Source: Sphingobium sp. YR768
GTDB lineage: Bacteria; Pseudomonadota; Alphaproteobacteria; Sphingomonadales; Sphingomonadaceae
Assembly (NCBI RefSeq): GCF_900111125.1
Contig: NZ_FOGE01000016.1
Span: 1-64,000 of the forward strand
Reading direction: 5' to 3'
DNA: 64,000 bases
How positions within the stretch are numbered: position 1 is the first letter of the stretch; each line of letters starts with the position of its first letter. The notes under the pieces were generated by a model that made no database searches, had not been told where the DNA came from, and saw only the letters and a program-made list of their open reading frames with translations. A program made the position numbers and the translations under genes. Below are positions 1-7,542 of this stretch, piece by piece.

Positions 1-31
1 ATGCTCGCTGGCCTCCATGCCCAGCAAGCAT

Positions 32-75
32 CTTGAATCAGAAAATCACCCCAAAGGGAATCCCGCTTGAATCAG
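32..75. repeat. short direct repeat with three GANTC sites
   Basis: The 10-base word CTTGAATCAG occurs at 32-41 and again at 66-75. Three GAATC sequences (35-39, 58-62, 69-73) lie within 39 bases. GANTC is the target of the alphaproteobacterial CcrM methylase, so this could be a methylation-sensitive promoter region or part of a dispersed repeat. The rest of 1-249 shows no convincing gene. The function is unknown. Confidence 0.3.
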
Positions 76-249
76 CCAAACGTCATCCCGCTCTAAATTC
101 GGACAATGGCGGCTTTCCGTCGCAAGCGCTTTGCAATCAGCGTTGCATCGGCCTAGGAGGCCGGGCGTTGGTCGCAACCCAAGCACGGAATATCGCCTCT
201 TCATGCCCGCCCGGCTCCCCGCCCGCCACCTGATCGGACCAGACGCCCA

Positions 250-1566
250 ATGAAGCGCTGGACCGCACGCCGCGTCCGCGCCGTCATCCGACACAGCGGC
301 CCGACGTCGCTGCTGTTCCGGCGCAGGCTGGCGCTGATGGGCGGGGCGGTGCTGGTGGGGCTGGCGGCCGTCGCCTTCGCCTGGGCCGCCGATGAAGCGA
401 GCGAAGCCTTTCAACGCCTTGCCCACGCCAATCGCTTGTTGCCGTTGCTCCTGACGCCGCTGGGCTTCGCCGCTTTGGCCTGGATAACCCGCAGCGCCGC
501 GCCCTTCGCCGGCGGCTCCGGCATTCCGCAAGTGATCGCCGCCACCCAATTGCCCGAAAAAGTGGGCCGCTGCCTCATCGACCTGCGCACCGCCCTGCTG
601 AAGGTCGCGCTGACCATCGCCGGTCTGCTGGTCGGTGCATCGGTCGGCCGCGAAGGCCCCACGGTGCAGATCAGCGCCGCCATTCTCGCCCGCGTCCATG
701 CCCTGCTCAACGTGCCGTTGCGCGCATCGGTCATGGTCGCGGGCGGCGCAGCGGGGGTCGCTGCCGCTTTCAACACACCGCTGGCCGGCATCTGTTTCGC
801 GATCGAAGAACTGGCATCCGCCTATGAGCAGCGCATGACCCTGCTGGTCATCACCGCCGTCATCATTTCCGGCATGGTCAGTCTGGGGCTGGCCGGCGAC
901 TATGTCTATTTCGGCGCCGTCGCGGCGCATCTGCCGCTCCAGTCCGCCATTCCCATCGCCCTGCTAGCGGGATTGATGGGCGGCGCATCCGGCGGGCTGT
1001 TCGCGCGGCTGGCACTGGGCGCGGCTCGATCGAGCAACGGCTTTACCGACTGGATGCGCGCCAACCCGATCCTCTTCGCCAGCGGCTGCGGACTGGTCGT
1101 CGCCGCCATCGGCGTCGCCACCGGCCTCACCTGGGGCACCAGCTATGAACCCGCACGCCAACTGATCACCGGCGGCCATCACCCGCTCTGGTTCGCGCCC
1201 GCCAAATTCGTCAGCACGCTCGCCACCAGCATATCGGGCATTCCCGGCGGCATCTTCGCCCCCTCCCTTGCCACCGGCGCGGGCTTCGGCAACCTGCTCC
1301 GCTGGATCTTCCCGGACGATCAGGCCAGCGCTGTCGTGCTGCTGGGCATGGTCGCCTATTTCACCGGAGTCGTGCGCGCGCCTCTGACCGCAGTCATCAT
1401 CATTTCCGAAACCACCGGCAGCCGTGGCTTCATGCTGCCGCTGCTGGGTGCGGCGCTGGTGGCCGACTGGGCGGCGCAGCGCGTCTGCAAGGACCGACTC
1501 TATCATGGCCTGTCGCGCAATTTTCTCGACCGGGCCAAGGCTGCCCATGCCGCCGAAGGGAAATGA
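250..1566 (+). CDS. ClC-family chloride channel/transporter
   Basis: A 438-residue polytopic inner-membrane protein of the voltage-gated chloride channel (ClC) family, which moves chloride or exchanges it for protons. The three anion-pathway signatures are visible: GSGIP near residues 89-93, GREGP near 133-137, and a [12 protein letters not shown] segment near 334. The glutamate in GREGP corresponds to the gating glutamate of ClC exchangers, which favours an antiporter over a passive channel. There is no C-terminal CBS domain, so it is the short bacterial type. The start has no strong Shine-Dalgarno sequence. The stop overlaps the next start by four bases, so the two genes are probably translationally coupled. 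Confidence 0.9.
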   Translation: MKRWTARRVRAVIRHSGPTSLLFRRRLALMGGAVLVGLAAVAFAWAADEASEAFQRLAHANRLLPLLLTPLGFAALAWITRSAAPFAGGSGIPQVIAATQLPEKVGRCLIDLRTALLKVALTIAGLLVGASVGREGPTVQISAAILARVHALLNVPLRASVMVAGGAAGVAAAFNTPLAGICFAIEELASAYEQRMTLLVITAVIISGMVSLGLAGDYVYFGAVAAHLPLQSAIPIALLAGLMGGASGGLFARLALGAARSSNGFTDWMRANPILFASGCGLVVAAIGVATGLTWGTSYEPARQLITGGHHPLWFAPAKFVSTLATSISGIPGGIFAPSLATGAGFGNLLRWIFPDDQASAVVLLGMVAYFTGVVRAPLTAVIIISETTGSRGFMLPLLGAALVADWAAQRVCKDRLYHGLSRNFLDRAKAAHAAEGK

Positions 1567-1892
1567 TCCCCGCTCCGCTCATCTACCTCGCCGCCGCACT
1601 GGCCGAAATTGCCGGCTGTTTCGCCTTCTGGGCCTGGCTGCGCATGGATCGTTCGCCGCTCTGGCTGCTGCCGGGCTGCGCTTCACTGGCTCTCTTTGCC
1701 TGGCTGCTCACGCTGGTCGACAGCGATCAGGCCGGCCGCGCCTATGCGGCCTATGGCGGCATCTATATCCTGTCGGCCCTGCTGTGGCTGTGGGGGGCGG
1801 AGGGCGTCCGCCCCGACCGCTGGGACATGATCGGCGTCGCCTTCTGCCTGATTGGCGCGGCGATCATCCTCTACGCCCCCCATCGCGCCTGA
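1563..1892 (+). CDS. YnfA/UPF0060-type small membrane protein
   Basis: A 109-residue, very hydrophobic protein with four predicted membrane helices. It matches the YnfA (UPF0060) family in length and in the [10 protein letters not shown] segment near residues 14-23 and the [10 protein letters not shown] segment near 60. YnfA relatives are small-multidrug-resistance-like membrane proteins; the substrate here is unknown. The gene begins inside the stop of the ClC gene (ATGA overlap), so the two form an operon. A hairpin terminator follows the stop. Confidence 0.85.
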   Translation: MIPAPLIYLAAALAEIAGCFAFWAWLRMDRSPLWLLPGCASLALFAWLLTLVDSDQAGRAYAAYGGIYILSALLWLWGAEGVRPDRWDMIGVAFCLIGAAIILYAPHRA

Positions 1893-1901
1893 CAATGCGA
1901 A

Positions 1902-1936
1902 AAGGCCGCGCCGGAGCCCCCACTCCGCGCGGCCTT
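1902..1936. terminator. bidirectional hairpin terminator
   Basis: The arms AAGGCCGCGC (1902-1911) and GCGCGGCCTT (1927-1936) are a perfect 10-base inverted repeat with a 15-base loop. They sit between two convergent genes. A and T runs flank the stem, so it can act in both directions. Confidence 0.75.
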
Positions 1937-1956
1937 CTCAAAAACCTGGCGCCCGT

Positions 1957-2505
1957 TCAGTTCGCCTTGGACATGTCCACTTTCTCCACCCATTCCGGGT
2001 AGAAGGTCGGCTCGCGATTGGACCAGCCCACCGCCGTCGCCGCCGCTTCGCTGATCGACTGGAGCAACAGCCGCCTCTTGTCGGGGTGCAGATGCGGCAG
2101 GCTCGCCGCCGCGCAAAAGGCCCCCGGCAACCAGGGACGCGCGCCCGCGCCCAGCAGACGCTCATAGAGGAAGCGATAAGCCGAAAAGCTGCCGAGCCGA
2201 TCCTGGCCCAGGTCGAAGGCGGAAACGGTGACCAGCGGCGCCATGAACGGCTCCACCTGCTCCAGACCGCTATCGTCGGGCACGCGCATCTTGATCTCGT
2301 CCAGTCGGCCATAGATGCGCGCCTGCGCGCGGATCGAGGCTTCCTCCACCATGTCGCGCGACCATAGCTTCATCGCGTCGCGGCGATGCAGCCCGATATC
2401 GAGCGAACGCCTGATGTAACGCTGCGTGGCAGACGGGAAGCTGGCGAATTCACGCAGTTCCGCCAGGGTAACAGCCCCGTCCGCCGGTCTTGCACTCGTG
2501 CCCAT
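1957..2505 (-). CDS. hypothetical protein, 182 aa
   Basis: I do not recognise this protein. It has 182 residues, is rich in alanine, arginine and leucine, and has no signal peptide or membrane helix. The ATG at 2505 is preceded by GGAGGG at good spacing, so I prefer it to the TTG seven codons upstream. The tail contains tryptophan and glutamate residues near FYPEWVEKVDM. A GTTC-N7-GTTC sequence, the form of the alphaproteobacterial LexA box, lies about 75 bases upstream. That hints at DNA-damage control but does not prove it. Confidence 0.7.
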   Translation of the reverse strand: MGTSARPADGAVTLAELREFASFPSATQRYIRRSLDIGLHRRDAMKLWSRDMVEEASIRAQARIYGRLDEIKMRVPDDSGLEQVEPFMAPLVTVSAFDLGQDRLGSFSAYRFLYERLLGAGARPWLPGAFCAAASLPHLHPDKRRLLLQSISEAAATAVGWSNREPTFYPEWVEKVDMSKAN

Positions 2506-2577
2506 ATTCAAGCCCTCCGACTTCAAGTCGCAGGATGGAACATGCGCCCTCCATGGTTACTGAAGGCTTAAGCGCCT

Positions 2578-2592
2578 GTTCCACCGCTGTTC
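2578..2592. promoter_or_regulatory. possible LexA-type box (GTTC-N7-GTTC)
   Basis: GTTCCACCGCTGTTC matches the alphaproteobacterial LexA consensus GTTC-N7-GTTC exactly. It overlaps an inverted repeat CTGTTC (2587-2592) / GAACAG (2599-2604). Its place upstream of the 182-aa hypothetical gene fits an operator. An 8-base-specific pattern is expected by chance about once or twice in a window this size. Confidence 0.35.
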
Positions 2593-2678
2593 ACAAGGGA
2601 ACAGATTTCGTTGTGCGGTGCAACATGTAAATTCGATGACTGCGGCCAGCCGTTGAGCAGCGGGCGCCACGCCACTGA

Positions 2679-3053
2679 TCACTCGGCCGGCATCTCGCCC
2701 GTCAGCAGCCATGTCAGCGCCGGCGGCGCCGTTTCGAAGATGCGCAGATAGCTCTGGGTCATTTCCCGCTTCACCTGCAACCGGGCGATGGCGCTGGGCG
2801 TGACGATGGCGATGCGCGACGCGCGCGGGAAATTGCCTTCGCCCAGATGTTCGCGAAATGCCGCCAGCGCCTCCTGCGGCTGCACTGCGCTGCGACTCAT
2901 GTCCATTCGCAGCAGATAGCCGGGCGAAAATCCCTCCGCCACGAAACGCCCCTTCACCTCGCGCGCATAGGCCGCGACTTCCTCACCAGTGAACAACCCA
3001 TGCCAGGCAATGTCCAACAGATTGATGTCATGGCGAAAAAGGATGTCGTACAT
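2679..3053 (-). CDS. STAS/SpoIIAA-like small protein
   Basis: A 124-residue soluble protein beginning MYDILFRHD. The alternating strand and helix pattern, the LLDIAWHGLFTGEEVAAYA segment (residues 10-28) and the later ASRIAIVTPSA strand resemble SpoIIAA/STAS-like proteins described only as conserved in Alphaproteobacteria. I chose the ATG at 3053, because the longer upstream reading overlaps the neighbouring regulator and has low-complexity sequence. The biochemical role is unknown; a protein-interaction or lipid-binding role is possible. Confidence 0.65.
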   Translation of the reverse strand: MYDILFRHDINLLDIAWHGLFTGEEVAAYAREVKGRFVAEGFSPGYLLRMDMSRSAVQPQEALAAFREHLGEGNFPRASRIAIVTPSAIARLQVKREMTQSYLRIFETAPPALTWLLTGEMPAE

Positions 3054-3100
3054 GCAGGGCCTCCGCACGCCCTCATGCCCGATCGACCTTACCGAAAGAT

Positions 3101-3451
3101 TTAGGACTGCGCCCGCGCCGCCAATGGCTGCGCGCGCACATATTGCTCCAGCGCCCTGCCGCCCTGCGCGCCGGCCGTGCAAACCTTCTCCTGCAAATCC
3201 CGATAGTCCCGCAATATCTCGGCGCCGCGCTCAGTCAGCCTGGCGCCCTCGCTCGACGTGGCGACCAGCGGCATGTCCCAGCATCGGTTCATCACATCGA
3301 CCAGCAGCCAGCAGCGCCGATAGCTCATCCCGAGCTTACGCCCCGCGCCGGAAATCGATCCTTCGCTGACGATGGCGTCGAGCAGGTCGGCCTTGCCTGG
3401 CCCCATCGCGATCTCGTCGCCGCAATAAATCTGGATCTTGATCTTCAGCAT
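3101..3451 (-). CDS. ModE-type winged-helix regulator
   Basis: A 116-residue LysR-like winged-helix protein corresponding to the N-terminal DNA-binding domain of ModE. The HTH region runs through LLDAIVSEGSISGAGRKLG and SYRRCWLLVDVMN, the ModE-type pattern. There is no C-terminal molybdate-binding (MOP) domain, so this is the single-domain form that may not sense molybdate itself. I chose the ATG at 3451, which begins MLKIKIQIYCGDE. No molybdate transporter genes are nearby. Confidence 0.75.
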   Translation of the reverse strand: MLKIKIQIYCGDEIAMGPGKADLLDAIVSEGSISGAGRKLGMSYRRCWLLVDVMNRCWDMPLVATSSEGARLTERGAEILRDYRDLQEKVCTAGAQGGRALEQYVRAQPLAARAQS

Positions 3452-3514
3452 CGGCCCGCATCCCATGCCACAGGCAGGGCTGCGGGCCAATGCCGACCTC
3501 TTAAAAGGGATCGT

Positions 3515-3769
3515 TTATAGACCCGCCCGCCGCTCCAGCACCGCGCCGATCATCGCCCGCCATACCGCGACGTCACCCGCCTGCGCCATATGCGCGTCGG
3601 GTTCGCGCAACGTGCTCAATATCGCATAAGCGTCATCGACATGATCGGGCCATGCCGCATCCACGGCCCCGGCCGCATGGGGGTCCTGCCCTTCGCCGTT
3701 CAGGCTCAAATGACGACCAGCCAGGACGCGGGCGATCCGTTCGATGGCCGGGGTAGTGGATGTCGGCAT
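3515..3769 (-). CDS. small hypothetical protein, 84 aa
   Basis: An 84-residue protein starting MPTSTTPAIERIARVLAGR, preceded by a good Shine-Dalgarno sequence (GAGAGGAG). It is mostly helical, with the tail segment WRAMIGAVLERRAGL. Small proteins of this kind, with an N-terminal RIARVLAG segment, are common in sphingomonads, but I know of no function. Confidence 0.6.
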   Translation of the reverse strand: MPTSTTPAIERIARVLAGRHLSLNGEGQDPHAAGAVDAAWPDHVDDAYAILSTLREPDAHMAQAGDVAVWRAMIGAVLERRAGL

Positions 3770-3843
3770 AGGGGTCTTGCTCCTCTCGATCGGCGGCGGT
3801 TTCGCTCTGCCACCGCCTGCATAACATAAGTGGAAAGCGGCGG

Positions 3844-4065
3844 CTATCGATCCTGCGGGCTGTAGCCGGAAGAAGGCACCGGATCGCCATGATCGCCCGG
3901 CCGGGTGGCAGAGGGCGGATCGGATGCATCCATCGAATCCTTCAGCCCTTCCTCCAGCCGATCCTCCTGATCCAGCACATGGTCCTGCGCGTCGCTTTCC
4001 CGTTCGTCTCCCGCCTCCTCGCGGCTGTTGGGGCGAATGTCGGTCTTGTCGGTCTTGTCCGTCAT
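3844..4065 (-). CDS. small acidic, probably disordered protein, 73 aa
   Basis: A 73-residue, strongly acidic and hydrophilic protein that begins with a repeated TDKTDKTD motif. It is rich in D, E, S and P with no hydrophobic core, so it is probably intrinsically disordered. The ATG at 4065 has GGGAGAAG upstream. It is divergent from the histidine kinase gene at 4215. Function unknown. Confidence 0.55.
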   Translation of the reverse strand: MTDKTDKTDIRPNSREEAGDERESDAQDHVLDQEDRLEEGLKDSMDASDPPSATRPGDHGDPVPSSGYSPQDR

Positions 4066-4208
4066 GGCTCTTCTCCCGGATGGACTGATGGCCCTTCCTC
4101 GCAATCAACGGTCGCCCCTATGGCGCGGTTCCGCTTCGACCAACGTCCACGCGCGTTCGACCAGCAACCATGCAGCCTACAGACTTTTGGCCGTCAGGCG
4201 CGTAGACA

Positions 4209-4229
4209 GGCAGGATGATTGATCCTGCC
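4209..4229 (+). promoter_or_regulatory. hairpin masking the histidine kinase start codon
   Basis: GGCAGGAT (4209-4216) and ATCCTGCC (4222-4229) form a perfect 8-base stem with loop GATTG. The stem includes the purine-rich leader and the first two bases of the ATG at 4215. In RNA it could hide the initiation site. Confidence 0.45.
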
Positions 4230-5327
4230 GAAGATGGCGAACGCGGCGTAGCGCCGTCGATCGCGCTCTATTCCATATTGGGTTTCTGGTTTTTCTACAC
4301 CATCATCGTCAGCCTGCGCGCCGTGGTGGTCGGCTTTGAGTCGCAGGGCGAAATGGCCGCGCGGCGCATGGTCGTGGCGACCATCGGCATCATCGTCACC
4401 TGGATCTTCTATCTGGTGCTGCGCCGGTTCGACCGCAAGCCGCTGGTCGTGCGGGTCGCTGCCGCCTTCTCGCTCGCCGCGCCCTTCGCGCTCGCGATGG
4501 CGGCGGCCAACTATTATATCTTCAACGTCTATGATCCGGGTAACTTCATCTCCGACGGCGAAAAGATGAAGATGGTGAAGGAGGAAGGCTATGTCCTCAT
4601 CTCCATCGTGGAGGATGCGCTCAGCCGTTACTTCTTCCTCTCCGCCTGGGCCGGCCTTTATCTGGCCCTGTCCTACGCCAGCGACGCCCATCGCACCGAA
4701 CGCCGCGCCGCCCGACTGGAACGCGCCGCCCAGCAGGCCGAACTGCGATCGCTCCGCTATCAGGTGAACCCGCATTTCCTGTTCAACACACTCAATTCCC
4801 TCTCCACGCTGGTCATGCGCAACAGGCCGGACGAGGCGGAAAAGATGATCATGTCGCTCTCCAACTTCTACCGCACCAGCCTGACCGGCGATCCGCTGGA
4901 CGATGTTCCGCTGGCGGAGGAAGTACATCTTCAGAAACTCTATCTGGATATCGAGGCGGTGCGTTTTCCCGACCGGCTTGTGACCCGTATCGACATCCCG
5001 CCTGCCTTGCTCAGCGCCTGCGTGCCCGGCCTCATCCTTCAGCCGCTGGTCGAAAATGCGATCAAATATGGCGTTTCGCGTACATCCAGCCCGGTCACCA
5101 TCACCATCACCGCGCGGGAGGATGGCGATCAGATGCATATCGCGGTCAGCGACGATGGCGATAATCCGCCGGGGCAAGGGGACGCTGGCAGCGGCATCGG
5201 CCTGGCCAATGTGCGCGACCGCCTCACCGCGCGTTTTGGTGATGCAGGACAGATCGTCTATGGTCCGCGTGAGGGGGACGGTTTTTCCGTGCTTCTGACC
5301 CTTCCTGTCATTCGCCGAGGCTGCTGA
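4215..5327 (+). CDS. LytS-type sensor histidine kinase
   Basis: A 370-residue membrane histidine kinase. Residues 15-150 hold about four membrane helices with no large periplasmic sensor loop. A short coiled coil near 155-180 leads into the His_kinase (LytS/YehU-type) domain, where NPHFLFNTLN carries the phospho-accepting histidine at about residue 187. The N-box ENAIKYG lies near 280 and the GIGLANVRDRL motif near 345. The next gene, six bases downstream, encodes a LytTR response regulator, its probable partner. No upstream in-frame start exists before a stop at 4203-4205, so the ATG at 4215 is well supported even though it lies in a hairpin. Confidence 0.9.
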   Translation: MIDPAEDGERGVAPSIALYSILGFWFFYTIIVSLRAVVVGFESQGEMAARRMVVATIGIIVTWIFYLVLRRFDRKPLVVRVAAAFSLAAPFALAMAAANYYIFNVYDPGNFISDGEKMKMVKEEGYVLISIVEDALSRYFFLSAWAGLYLALSYASDAHRTERRAARLERAAQQAELRSLRYQVNPHFLFNTLNSLSTLVMRNRPDEAEKMIMSLSNFYRTSLTGDPLDDVPLAEEVHLQKLYLDIEAVRFPDRLVTRIDIPPALLSACVPGLILQPLVENAIKYGVSRTSSPVTITITAREDGDQMHIAVSDDGDNPPGQGDAGSGIGLANVRDRLTARFGDAGQIVYGPREGDGFSVLLTLPVIRRGC

Positions 5328-5333
5328 AAACCC

Positions 5334-6095
5334 ATGTCTTTGCCTGCGACCTCCATCCGCACCATGATCGTCGATGACGAACCGCTGGCCGTCGAGCGAC
5401 TCCAGATGCTGTGCGCCCGCGAACCCCGCATCGCGCTGGTCGGCACCGCCACGGATGGCGAAGCGGCGCTGCGCCTGATCGACGGGCTAAAGCCCGACCT
5501 CGTCATGCTCGACATCGCCATGCCTTTGCTGGATGGCATTGGCGTTGCCCGCGCCGTCGGCCGCATGGGCATCCGCCCCGCCGTGATCTTCGTCACCGCC
5601 TTTGAAGGGTTCGCGGTCGAGGCGTTCGACCTCGCCGCCGTCGACTATATGCTGAAACCCGTCGCCCATGATCGCCTGACCCGCGCGATCGACCGGGTGG
5701 AAGTGGCGTTGCGCAGTCATGGCTCTGCCGGGGATGCCGCCATATCGGCCGAAGCACCGCCCGAATGGGCCGAGGAATTCTGGGTGCCGCACCGTTCCGA
5801 ACTGATCCGCATCGCCGCCGACCAGATCGACCGGATCGAGGCGGAGCGGGACTATATGCGCCTGCATGTCGGCGCGCACAGCTATCTGTTGCACCAGACG
5901 ATCAGTTCGCTGGAGGAACGGCTGGACCCGCAACAGTTCGTCCGCCTGCATCGCAGCCACATCGTCCGCCGCGACCATATCGCCCGCCTGCGCCACGATG
6001 GCAGCGGCGTCTGGTTCGCGGCCCTCACGGACGGCGGCGAAATCCGGATCGGCCGCACCTTCCTGGCCAATGCCCGGGCGATGACGGGGCGATAA
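5334..6095 (+). CDS. LytTR-family response regulator
   Basis: A 253-residue response regulator. The N-terminal receiver domain has the acidic pair D14-D15, the phospho-acceptor D60 in VMLDIAMP, T88 and K108. The C-terminal half (about 150-250) is a LytTR DNA-binding domain, recognisable from the DRIEAERDYMRLH segment and the FVRLHRSHIVRRDHI segment. It lies six bases after the LytS-type kinase and should be phosphorylated by it. LytTR domains usually bind paired short direct repeats; I did not identify one with confidence. Confidence 0.9.
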   Translation: MSLPATSIRTMIVDDEPLAVERLQMLCAREPRIALVGTATDGEAALRLIDGLKPDLVMLDIAMPLLDGIGVARAVGRMGIRPAVIFVTAFEGFAVEAFDLAAVDYMLKPVAHDRLTRAIDRVEVALRSHGSAGDAAISAEAPPEWAEEFWVPHRSELIRIAADQIDRIEAERDYMRLHVGAHSYLLHQTISSLEERLDPQQFVRLHRSHIVRRDHIARLRHDGSGVWFAALTDGGEIRIGRTFLANARAMTGR

Positions 6096-6170
6096 AATGA
6101 CAAAAGAACCGCAACATGCGCGCGGGATTGCTGACGTCGCCTTCCGCAATATTGCGAAGATAGCGATCAA

Positions 6171-7241
6171 TCAGATCGCATGTTCATCCTCAATAGTGAT
6201 TTCAGCGAGTTTTCCTTCGACCACACTCTTTCCGGGTTTGCTCTTCCGGAACGGTTCAAAGCTCGCCCGGTCCGCGTCGAAAGTCATGTCCCAGGGGATA
6301 TTGTCGCCCCGGAAGATCGGCGGCGCATTGTTGGACCAGAGCAGGGAGCCGAAGCGAAAGTCCCAGGCGCGCGGTACCCAATTATCGTCCAGATAATCCG
6401 TGTCGGCATGATATTCCGCTTCGCCGGCCTTTCCGGGCATGTCGCAATAATAATAGATGGCGGATGAGATGCGGTGGCGCGAAATGCCGCCGCTGCTGTT
6501 CATGCTGGCATTTTTCCAGCCCTTGGCTTCCATGATGTTGGCGCCCAGCATCACCTCGTCAATGTCGTCCATGCCAAAGGCGATATGCATGAATTTGAAA
6601 TGGTCCGGCGCGATAGGCAGGTCGCAATTTACCCAGAAGATCGAATGATGTTCGAACGTGCCGGGCGCGCGGGCGAATATGCCGGTGCCTTTGCTATGGT
6701 CGATATAGCGAAAACCCAGATGCCGTTCGTAAAATTCGAAACTGCCCACATAATCGGGCGAGAAAAAGACCACATGGTTGATCGTCTTTGGGATGGCCCG
6801 GCGGCGCCAGATTCGGTGCTGATTGAGGCGCGGATAGTGGCCGGGCGTGTTGACCGGACTCGTCTCGCTGACCACGGCGCGCTTGGCCCAGACCTGTACC
6901 GCTATCGGCTGTCCGTCGGGGCACAGGCAATGGAGCGCGCCATCGGCATCGCGCCGCACGTCGACTTCAGTCACAAGGCTGGCGGCGATGCGTTCCAGCA
7001 CATCCGCATTTTCCACGCCCCATACGGTTTCCTTCAGACCGTCGCCGGGGAAAGGATCAGGCGAGGGCAGGCGAGGGTCGCCATGGCGGTATAATGTGAT
7101 GCGCGAACCCGAAGGCAGTTCGAATATCGCCTCATCCTCATTTGCGTGAGACAGGGACAAGCCGAAATCCGTCCAGAAACGCTGATGTTCTTCGAGATCG
7201 GAAACGCCGAAGACAGCGTTTGCTACGCCCACAATGCTCAT
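6171..7241 (-). CDS. VOC-family protein, possible extradiol dioxygenase
   Basis: A 356-residue protein with two tandem vicinal-oxygen-chelate modules, the architecture of type I extradiol ring-cleavage dioxygenases such as BphC. The second module keeps candidate metal ligands in the expected order: His in INHVVFF (about 155), His in FMHIAFG (about 215) and Glu in AEYHAD (about 275). It could cleave a catechol-like ring, but the specificity is not readable. The ATG at 7241 is preceded by GAGGAG; the GTG two codons upstream is less likely. It is the last gene of a minus-strand run that starts with the SDR at 9931. Confidence 0.75.
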   Translation of the reverse strand: MSIVGVANAVFGVSDLEEHQRFWTDFGLSLSHANEDEAIFELPSGSRITLYRHGDPRLPSPDPFPGDGLKETVWGVENADVLERIAASLVTEVDVRRDADGALHCLCPDGQPIAVQVWAKRAVVSETSPVNTPGHYPRLNQHRIWRRRAIPKTINHVVFFSPDYVGSFEFYERHLGFRYIDHSKGTGIFARAPGTFEHHSIFWVNCDLPIAPDHFKFMHIAFGMDDIDEVMLGANIMEAKGWKNASMNSSGGISRHRISSAIYYYCDMPGKAGEAEYHADTDYLDDNWVPRAWDFRFGSLLWSNNAPPIFRGDNIPWDMTFDADRASFEPFRKSKPGKSVVEGKLAEITIEDEHAI

Positions 7242-7314
7242 GGTCACTCCTCATCCTTCCATGCTGTTATGAAGAGTGACCCGGTCGCCCAAAAACGCAT
7301 TTCATGGGACGCAG

Positions 7315-7542
7315 CTATCTGCGGAACAGAAGGGACAGGAGGAACAGGAACGTCCTGAAGTCGAGTAGCCGGAGGGCCGCGCGGGCTTCGGCCGGGGTCA
7401 GCTTCGCGACCATGGGCATGGCGCCGAATATCTTGCCCCGGATGATCAGGGCATTGCCCTCCCGCTCGATCCGGCGCACGGTCATCAACTCCTTGTCCTG
7501 CGCATCCAATATTTTCATGCCTTTTGGCTTCTGGCTCGTCAT
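7315..7542 (-). CDS. tiny conserved protein coupled to an oxidoreductase
   Basis: A 75-residue protein with the central segment LMTVRRIEREGNALIIRGKIFGAMP and a hydrophobic tail (FLFLLSLLFRR) that could touch or enter the membrane. Its ATG overlaps the stop of the upstream phytoene-desaturase-like gene as ATGA, so translation is coupled. That suggests an accessory role for the oxidoreductase. I do not recognise a named family. Confidence 0.65.
   Translation of the reverse strand: MTSQKPKGMKILDAQDKELMTVRRIEREGNALIIRGKIFGAMPMVAKLTPAEARAALRLLDFRTFLFLLSLLFRR

Noticed and set aside
46..930. Long open frame on the minus strand opposite the ClC gene
   Set aside because: Its product is rich in G, Q, D, R and H with no domain. 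The plus-strand ClC gene has clear family motifs. This is a shadow of GC-rich codon use.
6145..6156. Palindrome CGCAATATTGCG after the response regulator gene
   Set aside because: It is a perfect 12-mer but lies in a convergent gap with no promoter role and no T tract. I could not tell an operator from a weak terminator.
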